NCBI GenBank assembly: GCA_008360975.2
Contig: CM039194.1
Coordinates: 6,930,426 to 6,994,425 of the forward strand
DNA length: 64,000 nt
Source: Lichenostomus cassidix
Lineage: Eukaryota > Chordata > Aves > Passeriformes > Meliphagidae
Reading direction: 5' to 3'
Under the pieces are notes generated by a model, which was given only the letters and a program-made list of their open reading frames with translations, did not search any database and was not told the DNA's origin. The position numbers were made by a program, and so were the translations under genes. Below, one piece after another: positions 39,948-53,030 of this stretch (its first letter is position 1; the number at the start of each line of letters is the position of its first letter).

Positions 39948-39991
39948 GTAGGATTGCTGAACTATCTGTTCAGATAGTTCAGCAATCCTAC
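39948..39991. repeat. Perfect 21-bp inverted repeat with 2-nt centre
   Basis: The left arm 39948-39968 (GTAGGATTGC through TATCTG) is matched base for base by the right arm 39971-39991, separated only by TT. Such a tight palindrome can extrude as a cruciform or snap back as single strand. It lies about 4 kb past the GABRG2 poly(A) site, in no gene. A template-switch event during replication is the simplest origin. A fold-back assembly or library artefact is the main alternative. Confidence 0.95.
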
Positions 39992-42900
39992 TATCCAGAT
40001 AGCCTTTCCCTTCGAGCCTTAAGGGAAACACTGAAATGAATTCTGAGAATTGATGGATATGCATTGTTTCATCAATACAAACATGGAGACTTTTTTTATT
40101 TTAGAAAAAGCATGGTAAATTTACATGGGTTTTTTTGTTCTTTTATACAGCAAAGTATCCAACTGTATGAATACTGATCCTTTCTAGCTAAATGCTAAAT
40201 CCTTTCTAGCAGGTCTGTCTGACTTTCAAGCAGTTTATAGCCTGATTTGCTATTTTTATAGACATCTTGTAAATATATTAGCTGTATGGATGTCTCTGTG
40301 CTTGTGTCTCATTTTAGGAATTAAATTGTAAGTCTTGATTAGGAGTTTTTTGAACAAGGTTGGTGGGGGTTTTTGTGGGTTGTTGATTTTCATTCTTATT
40401 TTTCTTTTCTATGGGTAAATTAAGATTAGGCTTCTCACAGCAAAGTAACTGGATCTATAGTTAGGCTTATAGCATACACCTGAAAATTCTAAAGAGACTG
40501 ATGGCTGATTAAATATCACCAGATATATGTTTCAATATGCCAGTATTAGAAAGCATGTTTCTGGTGGAAAAATCAATATTTCTAATGTTTTTCATACTGG
40601 CTGAATTAATGATATATTAATATTTTCTTATTTCTTGTTTTCCCTCTTCTCATTTTGATAACCAATATGAATTTTTTGTGAGTCCAAATGAGAATGTCTT
40701 ACCCAGTCTAACATACTGTGCTTTGGTTTTTTTCCCCACAAGAAAGACAACCTTTATTAATGTGTTTTTGTGAACTAATTTGACATTCTGGAATGAATTA
40801 TTCAAATGTGTTTGCTGACTTGTAAGCAAGCTTTTAGTTCATGTCTGTTATTCAAGATCTTTTAAAGGTCGTGAGCTCTCTTTTACATATTCAACAGGTA
40901 TGTTTTCCACTGTAAATCTTGACTTTAAAAAAGGCCCCACAGTAAAGTGTTAGTAGGAATTCTAAATATTTTCATTTACAGAATTCTTCTAAGTAAGGAG
41001 GGAAAGTGCACTGGCTTTTAATTTTTTTTTTTAAATGGAACAATAGATCTCTCATGGGTATAATAAACTGATTTATCTGTGAGGCTTTTCATAAGATTTA
41101 ATTAAATTCTCAGCAAAGAGACTGAAATTTTGTTTGAAAGACAACACTTGCATTTGAAAACATTATTTTTTCCCCCTGGGCTGTAATTACGTTGCATTTA
41201 GATAGGATTCTTTATATTTTACTTTTCTTCTTTTCTTCACTCTTGCTACTGGATTCTGCCTTGGATGATGCCTCAGTTTAAAATACCAGGCTTTAGTCCC
41301 CCAGCTGCAGAAGCCCATGAACAGGACTTACTTTTCATTAAGACCTCACTGTGGATGTAGCAATTAATTTCCAAATAACATTAACTTTCTGCCATGACAT
41401 TGCTAAAATCTGATTCTCTGTGCATGTAGATGAAGCCTGAACCCCAAAGGTGCTCTGTTAAGTTCAGAGACCTGTAATCTTCATTATTTTAGTCTCAAAA
41501 ATTATTTTCTGTGGATCATTTTGCCCCTGAATGACTCTTAGCTTGTTCTGGACTGGGCTACCTCTTTAGTCCATTAATGTACAAATTCTTTCATTTGCTT
41601 CTCTAATTCAGTTTTCAGCTTCAGCCTGGACTGCTCAGATCTGCTCAATATTGGCTTCAGCCTCTGTGTCATATGCAAGCCTCAAATCCATTTCTCAACT
41701 ACCAAATTCTCCCACAAAGACTTTTTTGCATCTTCCTGCCTTTGCTCTGAAACTCGAGAAGCATTTCAGCAAACCTGAAAAAGGCCTTGATTATCATCTT
41801 TCAAATCCTAGTTTGCAGCTCATCTCTATCATGGTCCTACAAACCCCAGATTTGGTGGTAAGGCAGATAATCTAAAACTATCTTTCCCAAAATATTTTTG
41901 GTTCCACATAAAGCAATGCTATCCACTAAAATCTGTGCAGTTAATGAAGCTTTCTTGTTCCTTTTCTGACTTTATTCACTTGCCTGATTATTTTATAGTG
42001 TTTTCTTTTTCTACACGTTTTAAGATCAAAGGGCTTTGGGGGCACAGGTGAAAGGAGGTCTCAATATTTGGACTCCAAATATTTGCTGTAATAGCCGTGC
42101 AATTGAAATTAATACACACTGTTATTGGGCCAGTCCAGCCATGTTACAGATTTATGTGGCTGAGGGGAAATAAGATAGAAATGAGATAGAGTGGATTAAT
42201 AAAAGGACTCCTTGGTTATTTCCCCCCTTTTTTTGTGTGTGTATCTTTAGCATTGCTTATAGTACAGAGGCTAAAATTATTCCATGCTGGCTTGGCAAAA
42301 TATATTTTTTGGGGGCTGGCTAACATAGAAGATAGGAGAACTGATTTTGAGTCACACGATCTCCCAGAATACCAGCTCTTTATTTACAACCTGGGTTTGT
42401 AAATGTTATAAATGTATAAAAATTTATAAATGCTCTGAAGGTGTTCTGTTGTGGTATAATCCCTGGGGGAACAGTGTCTTGTCTCGGTCAGGACATTATT
42501 TACTCTCAGAATATAAATAGCAAGTAAATAATTTTGCCACTAGATTATACTTGATCAAACTTTCAATGAAAATCTGAGCACCCTCAGACATATCCGAGAG
42601 CAGTAATATTTATTTGCAGTGTGATGAGCTTGAAAACATTTCAGCAAGTGTGGTGCATCTGGAGTGAGTTTTTTTCCTGGAATACAACTGGGAGTGTTAG
42701 TATAATGTGTATGATGTATATATTAGCATAGTGTTTTCTATAATATGTATGTGTGAATGTGTGTATATTGGTAGGTTTCTGTGCACGTTTTTTTTCTGAA
42801 TAATTACACTTATCACACCCAAATGTTGGTTTCCTTACTGTTTTGTGTACTTTGATGGCAGTCTGGCATTACAACACAAAGGTTTGATTCAGTACTGTAT

Positions 42901-43974
42901 AGCTAAAATAATCCCTGTTAGAGGAACTCTGTGCTTTTTGTTTATGTAGCAGAAAATTGCACTTTGGTATCATTTTCTTACAGGGAGATGTATTTCTTCA
43001 TGAACCATCCTTTTGCATCTCCTCTGTTTTCCCCAGGAGGAAATGACAAATCCCCTCAGGAGGTGTGGCAGCAGCAAGGTGTTGAGTTGTGACTGATTAG
43101 GATCTTCTTTCCTTTACTTTGTGTGGTGATATATGGTGAGAAAAATCCTTCATCTGCTTAAGGCTGATGTGGAACACTTTTCCAGTTTATGTGGTTCCAT
43201 TGTGGAGGTGAGGGAATATCAATCCTTAACTAAACTCCTCCCTTGCTGGAAGGAGAAGCCAAACTTGCACAAGTGAGGAATCTGATCATTTGTTCCTCAT
43301 TATTGCATCTGGTTCATCACTACTGCAGGTTTTCTTAGGCACAACTAACCTGGTGGCTGAGCTAGGGTGAGGTGCTTAGTGTCACTGAATAATTAATTTC
43401 ACTGAACATGACAAAAGAAATTTCTATGTATGTTAACCAAAATGCACTTGGACTTGAGGCCATTAAAGGGCTGAGTTTCATGGTGATATGTATAAAACCT
43501 ATTTGGTAGCAGGGAAAAAATCCATGTGAAAATTGAAACCTTATATGTATGACATCAGTCACTCTTATTAATTAGAAGGAACTAAAAGAAAGCTCTTAAA
43601 TCACTGAATACTGTGAAAAAAAATTAGAGATCAGTCTGGTACCAGTTGAAACACCTTCCCATGTGAAAGGTGATTGACACTCATTCAGACAGTGGAGACT
43701 CTCTAAGTTTATAAAGGAAGGTTATTGCTCTTCATTAGAGTACTTCCAATTCAGTGATTTTTTTTTTAAGTGTTTTTTTAGAATAAGATAACCTTCAAAA
43801 GAGTTAGTCTCTATCATTGAAAGTTATGTTTGAGCCATTTGACTACAAAATGTGACAATGCAGAAGCTTATCAGGATTATAATCACTTATATTTACGTAG
43901 CTGATGAATCCAACTGGCCACGCAGTCTTAATTCTCAAAGCATGCTTTTAAAAAACTCATCACAGAAAAACTGG
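39992..43974. other. Intergenic DNA just past the 3' end of GABRG2
   Basis: AT-rich, with no gene recognised. It contains a 21-base palindrome at 42063-42083, a T/G-rich stretch near 40350-40390, and a TA/TG-rich run near 42700-42765. An unused distal GABRG2 poly(A) site could lie here, because TTTATT hexamers occur, but nothing singles one out. Confidence 0.55.
42063..42083. repeat. Palindrome, 10-bp arms around one base
   Basis: AATATTTGGA, then C, then TCCAAATATT. Perfect arms. Confidence 0.9.
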
Positions 43975-43990
43975 AGTTGAGTGCAGCAGT

Positions 43991-43996
43991 TTTATT
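43991..43996 (-). terminator. GABRG2: GABRG2 distal poly(A) signal AATAAA
   Basis: TTTATT on plus. Best-placed hexamer for the transcript end because of the T/G-rich element that follows it on the minus strand. Confidence 0.5.
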
Positions 43997-44024
43997 GAAA
44001 AAGTCCACAGGTATGTGCATTTCC

Positions 44025-44030
44025 TTTATT
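44025..44030 (-). terminator. GABRG2: GABRG2 second poly(A) signal AATAAA
   Basis: TTTATT on plus, about 30 bases upstream of the distal hexamer on the transcript. The two may serve one cluster of cleavage sites. Confidence 0.45.
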
Positions 44031-44332
44031 AAAATGTTTTCAAATACATTGGACAAGGAGCAATTGATGATCAAGATATATTCCTTTTTTATACATTTTT
44101 ATTTCCAAAACTATACAAACATTGGAAAACTTTCCTTTTCCTCCATTTTAATTAGTAATAATTCCGTAGTGATAAGTTAGAGATCTCCCTTTTCAAGCTG
44201 CAAGCCTGCTTTTCTGGAGGTGGCATTTTGCATCTTTGACAATTAAAAAAAAACAAAACAACAAACAGTCATATTTACATGTGCTTAAGGTTGCATAATT
44301 GAGCATCATACAGGTTCTGAAAACCAGTGGTT

Positions 44333-44391
44333 TTATGTATGTATTTAAAACCTTCACCCAGGTAGGTTGAAGGTTTTAAATACATACATAA
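44333..44391 (-). ncRNA. Perfect 24-bp hairpin in the GABRG2 3'UTR
   Basis: Arms 44333-44356 and 44368-44391 are exact reverse complements over 24 bases (outer end TTATGTATGTATTTAAAACC on the left arm). The loop on plus is CCCAGGTAGGT; two more G:C pairs can form in it after one mismatch. Transcribed as part of GABRG2 mRNA it would fold into a stem of about one and a half to two helical turns, near the size of a microRNA precursor stem but without the usual bulges. Whether it is a cis-element, a Dicer or ADAR substrate, or only a young inverted duplication cannot be told from sequence. The ncRNA label describes the structure only; function is not claimed. Confidence 0.55.
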
Positions 44392-45710
44392 CTGCATACA
44401 TTTGATTTAGTAGCCAAGATACCCTTTGTTCCCTTTTATTTTCAAGACTATCTATAAACTCTGTGCTAGCCATGGCAAAGGTTGGTTTTAGTAAAGGTAC
44501 TCATGGAGTGAAAGCAGCACTGACAACAACTATTGCTGATCAAGGACATAGATGGGCAGAGAATTCTGTGTGTATATACAATACAAGGGCTAATGTTTCA
44601 AAATTAACTTGAAGCTCTTACATAAAAATAATGTCTAGAATAAAAGCTATTTCCTGGACTGGGTTAAAGAATAAAAGACACCCACAAACACTTGCGTAAG
44701 GAAAAGAGGTGGAGCTCAACATGGGAAAAGAACATTAGAAGCACATGGATTAAATTTGGAAGCTGATCTTGCAATGTATAATTACTGGAGATTCAGTTGA
44801 AATATAGCAACGTTATCAATGGGAAATGAAGGCTACAACTGCAGAGGACACATACATTACACTTTATGAGCTATTATATTGGCCATACAGATTTGTCTAC
44901 ATGTTATTTATTTGAATCCTTAAGGCTTCTCTAATGTCTTACATGAAAGTGCTGTCTGCTTGGATCTTCCATGCATGAGGGAAAGGGGCAAATTTTTCAA
45001 GAAAAAAAAATTAGGTTTGTCCACATTTCAATTACAATAGCACATCCAGAGACACAAAATAAAAGACAAAACTTTATGGTACCTTTTTTCATTTATTTTG
45101 GCCCCCAAAAGATGCATGCACTAGACTTTATGTACTACAAGGTATTGAAATATTTACAGCATTGTACATGTGGTCTTAAAGGGATGGCAAAGGGAAAGGT
45201 CTGTTTTCATCTTGGTGGGAGTAGAAGTTAGCTTTCCTAGCTTAATAATACCTATTCAAACTGAGAGATGACTCTTCCAAAAAGAAAAGCCCACAGGAAT
45301 AAAGCTATAGCATAATTATAGCCAATGTTAACAAACTGTACAGCACTTTACCTGGGAATTCTCCTCTCTCTCCCTCCCGTTTGGAATCACAGTACTAACT
45401 CTTAGGTGATGTTGCTATGCTCCCCCTGCCCTGTCGGCCCTGTTCCTCTCTGTTCCTGCAGGTATAGCTGTATATTACCTCTTTATATGATTTTATTTTC
45501 AAATTATTTTGGCATGTGGAATGGACATGTAATTCACAATAACCTGATGGCAATTTTTGGACAAATGATATAACTGATATTTACGGGATTATGGCACTAA
45601 AGAATTCAGATCACTATAAAGCGCATCATAAATACTTCAAGTGGATTTAGGAAACCATCTCTCTAAGAAATCCAGTGAGTAAGGCTCATATCACTGATTT
45701 CCTCCTGCTT

Positions 45711-45986
<276 letters not shown>

Positions 45987-46584
45987 CTAGGGTGGAGTAG
46001 CAAAAAAAAGAAAAAGAAAAAGATGGCAGAGGGAAAAAGTTTTTTATTATCACCAGAGCAGCCAGGAGATAATGGTCAACATGTGCATGATGGTTCTGTG
46101 GGGGGACATGGGGAATTGCTGAGGTGTTCTAATGGTGATATTACCTTGAACTCGTTAAAATCAGTTGCATCATACACTCTACAGGAAAGCAACACAAATC
46201 GATCTAAAGTTAACAGCTATGGGCAATTAGCTTCAAAGCCAAACTGAGTAAACATTAGAGGTTAAATGAAACATCCAGAAATGTAACTGATGGTATGTTG
46301 AGTTTTTGTTTTATATTTTATGTAGCTGCTTGATATCTGAAGGCAATTCATGTATCACACATGAAGGGAACTGAATCTATTGGAAATGCAGGATTTTAAT
46401 AGGGCTGGTTGATGTTGAGACAGGAGCAAATATGTATACACAGAAAGGCAAAACCTGGGTCTTTTGAATAAGATTAGGAGAATTCTAAAACACTCTCCAA
46501 TTATCTGAATATATGCAGTTCACCACGTACTAGTGTTCACCAACTAGAAGGTTCAACATGTTCCAAATTTTATATAGTAGCTGT

Positions 46585-46613
46585 ACATATATATACACAC
46601 ACATATATATATT
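46585..46613. repeat. TA/CA microsatellite in intron 9
   Basis: TATATATACACACACATATA pattern, nearly self-complementary in its TA parts. Confidence 0.85.
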
Positions 46614-47396
46614 TAGAATGAGTTGAGCAAGTGAAGCATTTAAAACACATTTGAGCACTTGGTGAACACTGGGATGATAGGCATTGAAATTTCATGCTGA
46701 TAGTTGTTAGGGTAAAACAACAATTCTGTTCCATAATTATGTAAAGTACTTGTTTATTTTATGTGGTTTCTTTCCCCTCCCCTCTCCTCTCCTTTTATTT
46801 TGATAAAATCGCTGCATTTCTGAATGGAGATAAGGTTTTAATGTGGAACACAGCTAGATATATTTTCTAATTTGCTAAGTGTGTTGATCCAGTGACAACA
46901 TTAAAAATCTCTATGTGCCTTAAACCCTTTCAAAACTCTGACTTTTTTTTTCATAAGGAACAGCATTTGAGTAATTGATGGCATTGAGTTTTGTCCAGGT
47001 CAATATCAGAACAGATTTGGTTTTATGATTAGGAGTGAAATCACAAAGGTTAAAAATCTAGGGTCAGAGCTGAGTTCTAAAAGGGTGTATTGCAGGTTTT
47101 TAGGGTAGCTGGTGCTATTGGATCCCATGGCAAATTGAGAGAGAGGAGCAGAAGTATTTTAGCATTAAACTCTTAGTTCATGCGATCCAGTAATGTTGGT
47201 CACTCTTGAACTTAGGTAAGTTCAGGACCGAAGTGCATTGGTGTTTGGGCTGCTGAATCAACTCTACAAATTGTTTAGAAATATGTAACCATTCTACTTA
47301 GCTAGAAAGCACCTTGAGTAGAATGCTTAGTTGCCTCATTAATTAAACTCAACAAAACACCACTCATCTAATCTCTAATATTAAATTCAGCAGTCG

Positions 47397-47402
47397 CATG
47401 CA
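47397..47402 (-). promoter_or_regulatory. RBFOX-type splicing motif TGCATG
   Basis: CATGCA on plus, TGCATG in the transcript, starting about 30 bases past the exon 9 donor. UGCAUG just downstream of a small neuronal exon is the classic position for RBFOX-promoted inclusion. A six-base match occurs often by chance. Its position is what makes it notable. Confidence 0.5.
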
Positions 47403-47431
47403 GTGAATTTCCATTCCAAAAAACATTATAC

Positions 47432-47455
47432 CTTGAAGGAAAACATCCGAAGAAG
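47432..47455 (-). CDS. GABRG2: GABRG2 alternative 24-bp micro-exon (exon 9, gamma-2L insert)
   Basis: Twenty-four bases encoding LLRMFSFK, the insert that distinguishes gamma-2L from gamma-2S. It is bounded by AG on its 5' side (AAATGAAAG) and GT on its 3' side (GTATAATG), in phase 0 at both ends, so inclusion or skipping keeps the frame between exon 8 (ending KKKKNP) and exon 10 (starting APTIDI). The serine lies in a basic RMFSFK context known in mammals as a PKC site. The acceptor is unusual: the bases directly before AG are purine-rich (ACAAAATGAAAG) and the pyrimidine tract (TTCTCTTTTCTGTCT) is set back about 13 bases. This fits a weak, PTB-repressed exon. It is too short for any open-frame scan and was found by looking for its sequence between exons 8 and 10. 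Confidence 0.96.
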
Positions 47456-47467
47456 CTTTCATTTTGT

Positions 47468-47484
47468 AGACAGAAAAGAGAATC
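47468..47484 (-). promoter_or_regulatory. Set-back pyrimidine tract before exon 9
   Basis: On the transcript it reads GATTCTCTTTTCTGTCT, with TTCTCT and TTTTCT hexamers that resemble PTB-binding sites. It sits 13-29 bases upstream of the exon. PTB repression of gamma-2 exon 9 in non-neuronal cells is established in rodents. That it holds here is inference. Confidence 0.55.
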
Positions 47485-48342
47485 AGAGGGTTTTGTTTTA
47501 AATTAAAGAAAGGAAAGAAAGAGACAAAAATAATGTAAATTAAAAATATGTTTCTAAGACATAGTAAGTTGAAAAGAACTAAATTTATAGAAAGGTTGGG
47601 ATTACAGCAATTTAAACAAGTATCTGTAGCATAAAATCCCCACATTTTCAACTTGTCACTGTCTTGTCTACATCTGGGCCAAAGACATAAGATATCAAAC
47701 TCTTAGATTTTCATATCCTGAGGGGCTTCTAGTCTTTTATGCTGAACTTTGTTTTGAAAGAGACCATTCAGTTTATGGAAACACTTTTTAGAAAGAAGAC
47801 TATTTACCTGCAGGCTGCCCTGAACACTCTACTTTTAAGGTTTTTAGACTCCGGGATTAGGATTCAGGCAAACATTAATAGCTCTGTTTCTTCCCAGATG
47901 CTCACAGATAAACAATGCAAAAAATCAGGGGTTTTTGTCCTTATATGGACACTTTAAAGTGAGAGAACTAAATCTGAGGTATTTAGTTTTGCTCCTTTAC
48001 CTGACTGCACAAGACACACATACACACAGACACACTTTTATTTCCACCTAGCACAGCCCAGGACACATCACTTTATTATTTTACTTCATTTTTTTACAGT
48101 CTACCTCTCAGCAGGTTTTAAAGTTGAAATTATAGGAATAGTGTGTAGTGAAAGGTTCCTTAATTGCTACTTTTTCTATGTCCTTTTTGTGATGTATGTT
48201 AAAACTACATTAGAATATCTTCAAAAGTCCTTGAATATTTTAGCAGAGCAAATCCAAATTCCTTTATTTTTTCTTAGATGCCTGAAATGGAGATGAAAAT
48301 ACTCTTTGTTAATGTAAAACATTTGTCCTTCACATTTTCCAC

Positions 48343-48449
48343 TTTTTTTTTTTTTGGTTGGTTGGTTGGAGGGGGATTTTTTTGTGGTTTGCTTGTTTGT
48401 TTAAGATTTTTTTGTTTTGTGGGGCTGTTTTGGTTTGGTTTTGTTGGTA
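48343..48449. repeat. T/G-rich low-complexity tract in intron 8
   Basis: Starts with 13 T, then GGTTGGTTGGTTGG, then interrupted T runs with TTTG and TTGG units. In the pre-mRNA it is an A/C-rich stretch of about 100 bases. Confidence 0.85.
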
Positions 48450-49177
48450 GATGATTAGGCTAAATGTTTTAGAGATTCTAGACAACACATTTGTCAGCTC
48501 AGTTGCCAAGGGCAAGGAGAAATCTGTCCTGGACAAAATAAGCAGCAAATTCTTTCCCTGTCTGGGCAAAAGCCCGTATCTCTCTACTAAGGGTATTTCC
48601 AGGATTTTTTTATTGTTGCTATTATATATTTTTTTTTTAATTATTGGGTAGCATACATCCATAAGCATCATTATAAACTACTGTGAAATCACTTTCTAAG
48701 GGAGAGAAGTAGGTAAAGGAGATAAGAAATACAAGAAAAAGAATATAGGGAAACAATGGAAAGGAAACAGATGCTTAAGGGGAGGTTAGAAAAAGCACAC
48801 ATTGCAGTTGGAATATAAAAGTTTAACTGTTGTAGTCCTGATAAGCAAGAGAGTCATGTCAATAATGTGGACATAAGTTAATGGCTTAGAATATTGCCAA
48901 TACAAAGAGAAACTGAGAGCTTTTCTATAAAGGTCACTGCAAGAGATCTATCTGTAGCATAAATAATGGCTTTGGTAGTTGTGATTAAAAGGATCTTTAT
49001 TCTAAAAAATTAGTTTCTCTGGCATCCAGACAACTGTAATATATGAGTTTTTGATTCTCAAGGTGAATGTCTGCATTCCTATTGTTACAAAGGATGAGCA
49101 TATATGCAATATAAAAGTATGAAAAAAAGGAACAATTATAAAGAGGGATTTACATGCTGTCTCAGAAAAACTAATTA

Positions 49178-51226
<2,049 letters not shown>

Positions 51227-52924
51227 CTATTTTCAGATATACTTCCAAAATTATGTTCTTAACTATTCTTCAGGTCTAGGCTGTGTCAATAATTTATTTT
51301 ATTTGTCTGCAGATCTTCTGTTGTATTTTCTCCTCTAAAATGATTTGAGCCCACATTTCCTAAGTGCCCCCAAAAGCTGGGCTATAAATTACTCTGGTGT
51401 ACATAACACGTCATTCTTATTCAGTAGTTAGTGATTCTCTTTCCACGTTCTTTTCCTCTCTCAAATTAAGTAAATTCCATCTGGAATCATGAATACAGCA
51501 AAGCTTCAGTTTTGATAGGGATTTTTTTTCTAAATGAAAAAAAAACCCCTACTTCTCATCTTTACTTCAGATTACAGCACTCCTGGGAAATCTTGATTGC
51601 AAAGGAACTACAGAACCGCAGGCTACAAAGACTTCATTGCAATTCAGTGAAATGCAGCCCAGAGAAGTCTCAAATGGAAGCAGGATATGATTTGCAAATT
51701 TAGAGTGAGATAGTTTTCCAGCATTATCAAGAGTCTCTGTGGCTAATGCAAGTTCTGCTTAGATCAGTACCTTTAGTTAACAGAGTTCCCTCTTTTCAGG
51801 CATAATTAAAATTTTAATTTCCCCCAGAATAATGCCTTTGAACCTGACCACACATGAAACTTCAGAGATATTTTTCAACTGGTGCTTCTTTGTTATTTTT
51901 TTCAATTTGAATGTCCATATTCCTGGGATTAACTGGTTTTAATTTAATTGTATTATGTTATAATTAAACCAAAAACATAAAGCCCACAAGTTTTATATGT
52001 GCAGTTTATAAGGTGATACATCTGAACATGAGTAAACAATCATAATAAGTACAGTCTGATTATCCCCTTAGTTCATGGATAAATTTGCATTATATGTGCA
52101 TGTCCTTCATACACCAAAAAACCCTAACCAACCTATCTAAAAAACCTCCACTCAGCAGCAGCACTGCAAAGCTGAAGCCATAAAATTACTGTATGACTCA
52201 CTCTTCATCTCTCTGGATCATATATTAAGTTCCCAAGAAGTGATTTTTTTTCAGTTTTGGGAATTATCCTTTTATTCATTCACCTTCATATATGCTCTTA
52301 ATAGCATTGATATTCCAGGTTTTTTTCTGCTATGATATGGCAGAGATGGCTTTAAGCAGTAGCTGTATGACTTTCATGCAAATATTTTTAAAGAGAAGGG
52401 TTTCATGCTCACTGTTATTATATAAATTTAATGGGACAAAGAATTACTAGAAGAGGTGAAATACAGACCCAAACACAGATGAGAACATAAAAAAGTACAA
52501 AAGGCCCAGAACTGAAGTTTAAAAATCAGATGTTTTGTTGCTGTTCCTATTTCTTTTTACTGAAGTTCTAACTGCTGTGGGCACTTTTGGAGTAGATGAG
52601 TGATGCACCAGATCCCAGGTACTTTCTCCTCATTTTTTGTCCTGTACTTGGACAACTCTTTTTGCCTAACTGCTTGGCAGTTTGTAGCTTTCCTGCCTTG
52701 TATTCAAAGGAACAGGAAATATCAGACTCCAGTACACAAGGCAGAACTTTCCTGCAGGTATTAAACTCAAATCCAAAACTCAGCAGCTGTGCTGAGAAGG
52801 GAAAGAGATGACCAAGGCTGCAGTGGATAACCTAGGAATATATATATCTGTGTATAGAAAGAGTTGTCTCAGTCCTTCCATTTTATAGACCGTTTTAACA
52901 TACTTTTTTAGTTTTATGTTCTAG

Positions 52925-53030
52925 GTTGGTGGTTTTTTTTGCTTTTTTTTTTTTTTTGTTTTTTTTTGTTTTTGTTTGGGTTTCTTTTTTTTGCTTTTTT
53001 TTTGTTCGTTGGTTGGTTTGGTTTTGGTGG
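52925..53030. repeat. T/G-rich low-complexity tract in intron 6
   Basis: Long T runs broken by single G or GC, ending TTTTTGTTCGTTGGTTGG. The TTTGTTCGTTGG ending recurs at about 60400. Confidence 0.85.

Larger units (their letters stand above)
43975..45710 (-). other. GABRG2: GABRG2 3' untranslated region (inferred)
   Basis: Runs from the TAA stop of exon 10 to a cleavage site inferred about 15-20 bases past the AATAAA at plus 43991-43996. That hexamer is followed on the transcript by a T/G-rich stretch (TGTGATGAGTTTTTT), a good poly(A) context. A second AATAAA lies about 30 bases upstream on the transcript. The inferred length, about 1.7 kb, is in the range expected for this gene. The 3'UTR contains a perfect 24-bp hairpin at 44333-44391 and an A/C-rich run at about 44247-44267. 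A shorter or longer 3'UTR is possible because several TTTATT hexamers occur in the region. Confidence 0.6.
45987..47431 (-). other. GABRG2: GABRG2 intron 9 (downstream of the alternative exon)
   Basis: GT (GTATAATG) to AG (CCACCCTAG). It contains a TGCATG Fox-type site about 30 bases past exon 9 and a TA/CA microsatellite at 46585-46613. No other exon was recognised. In mammals this intron hosts a UCAU-rich Nova-responsive enhancer. I did not see a dense UCAU cluster here by eye. Confidence 0.85.

Noticed and set aside
47364..47651. 95-codon minus-strand frame across the micro-exon
   Set aside because: It reads the micro-exon in the wrong frame and runs through intron. Only the 24 bases 47432-47455 with AG/GT borders are coding.
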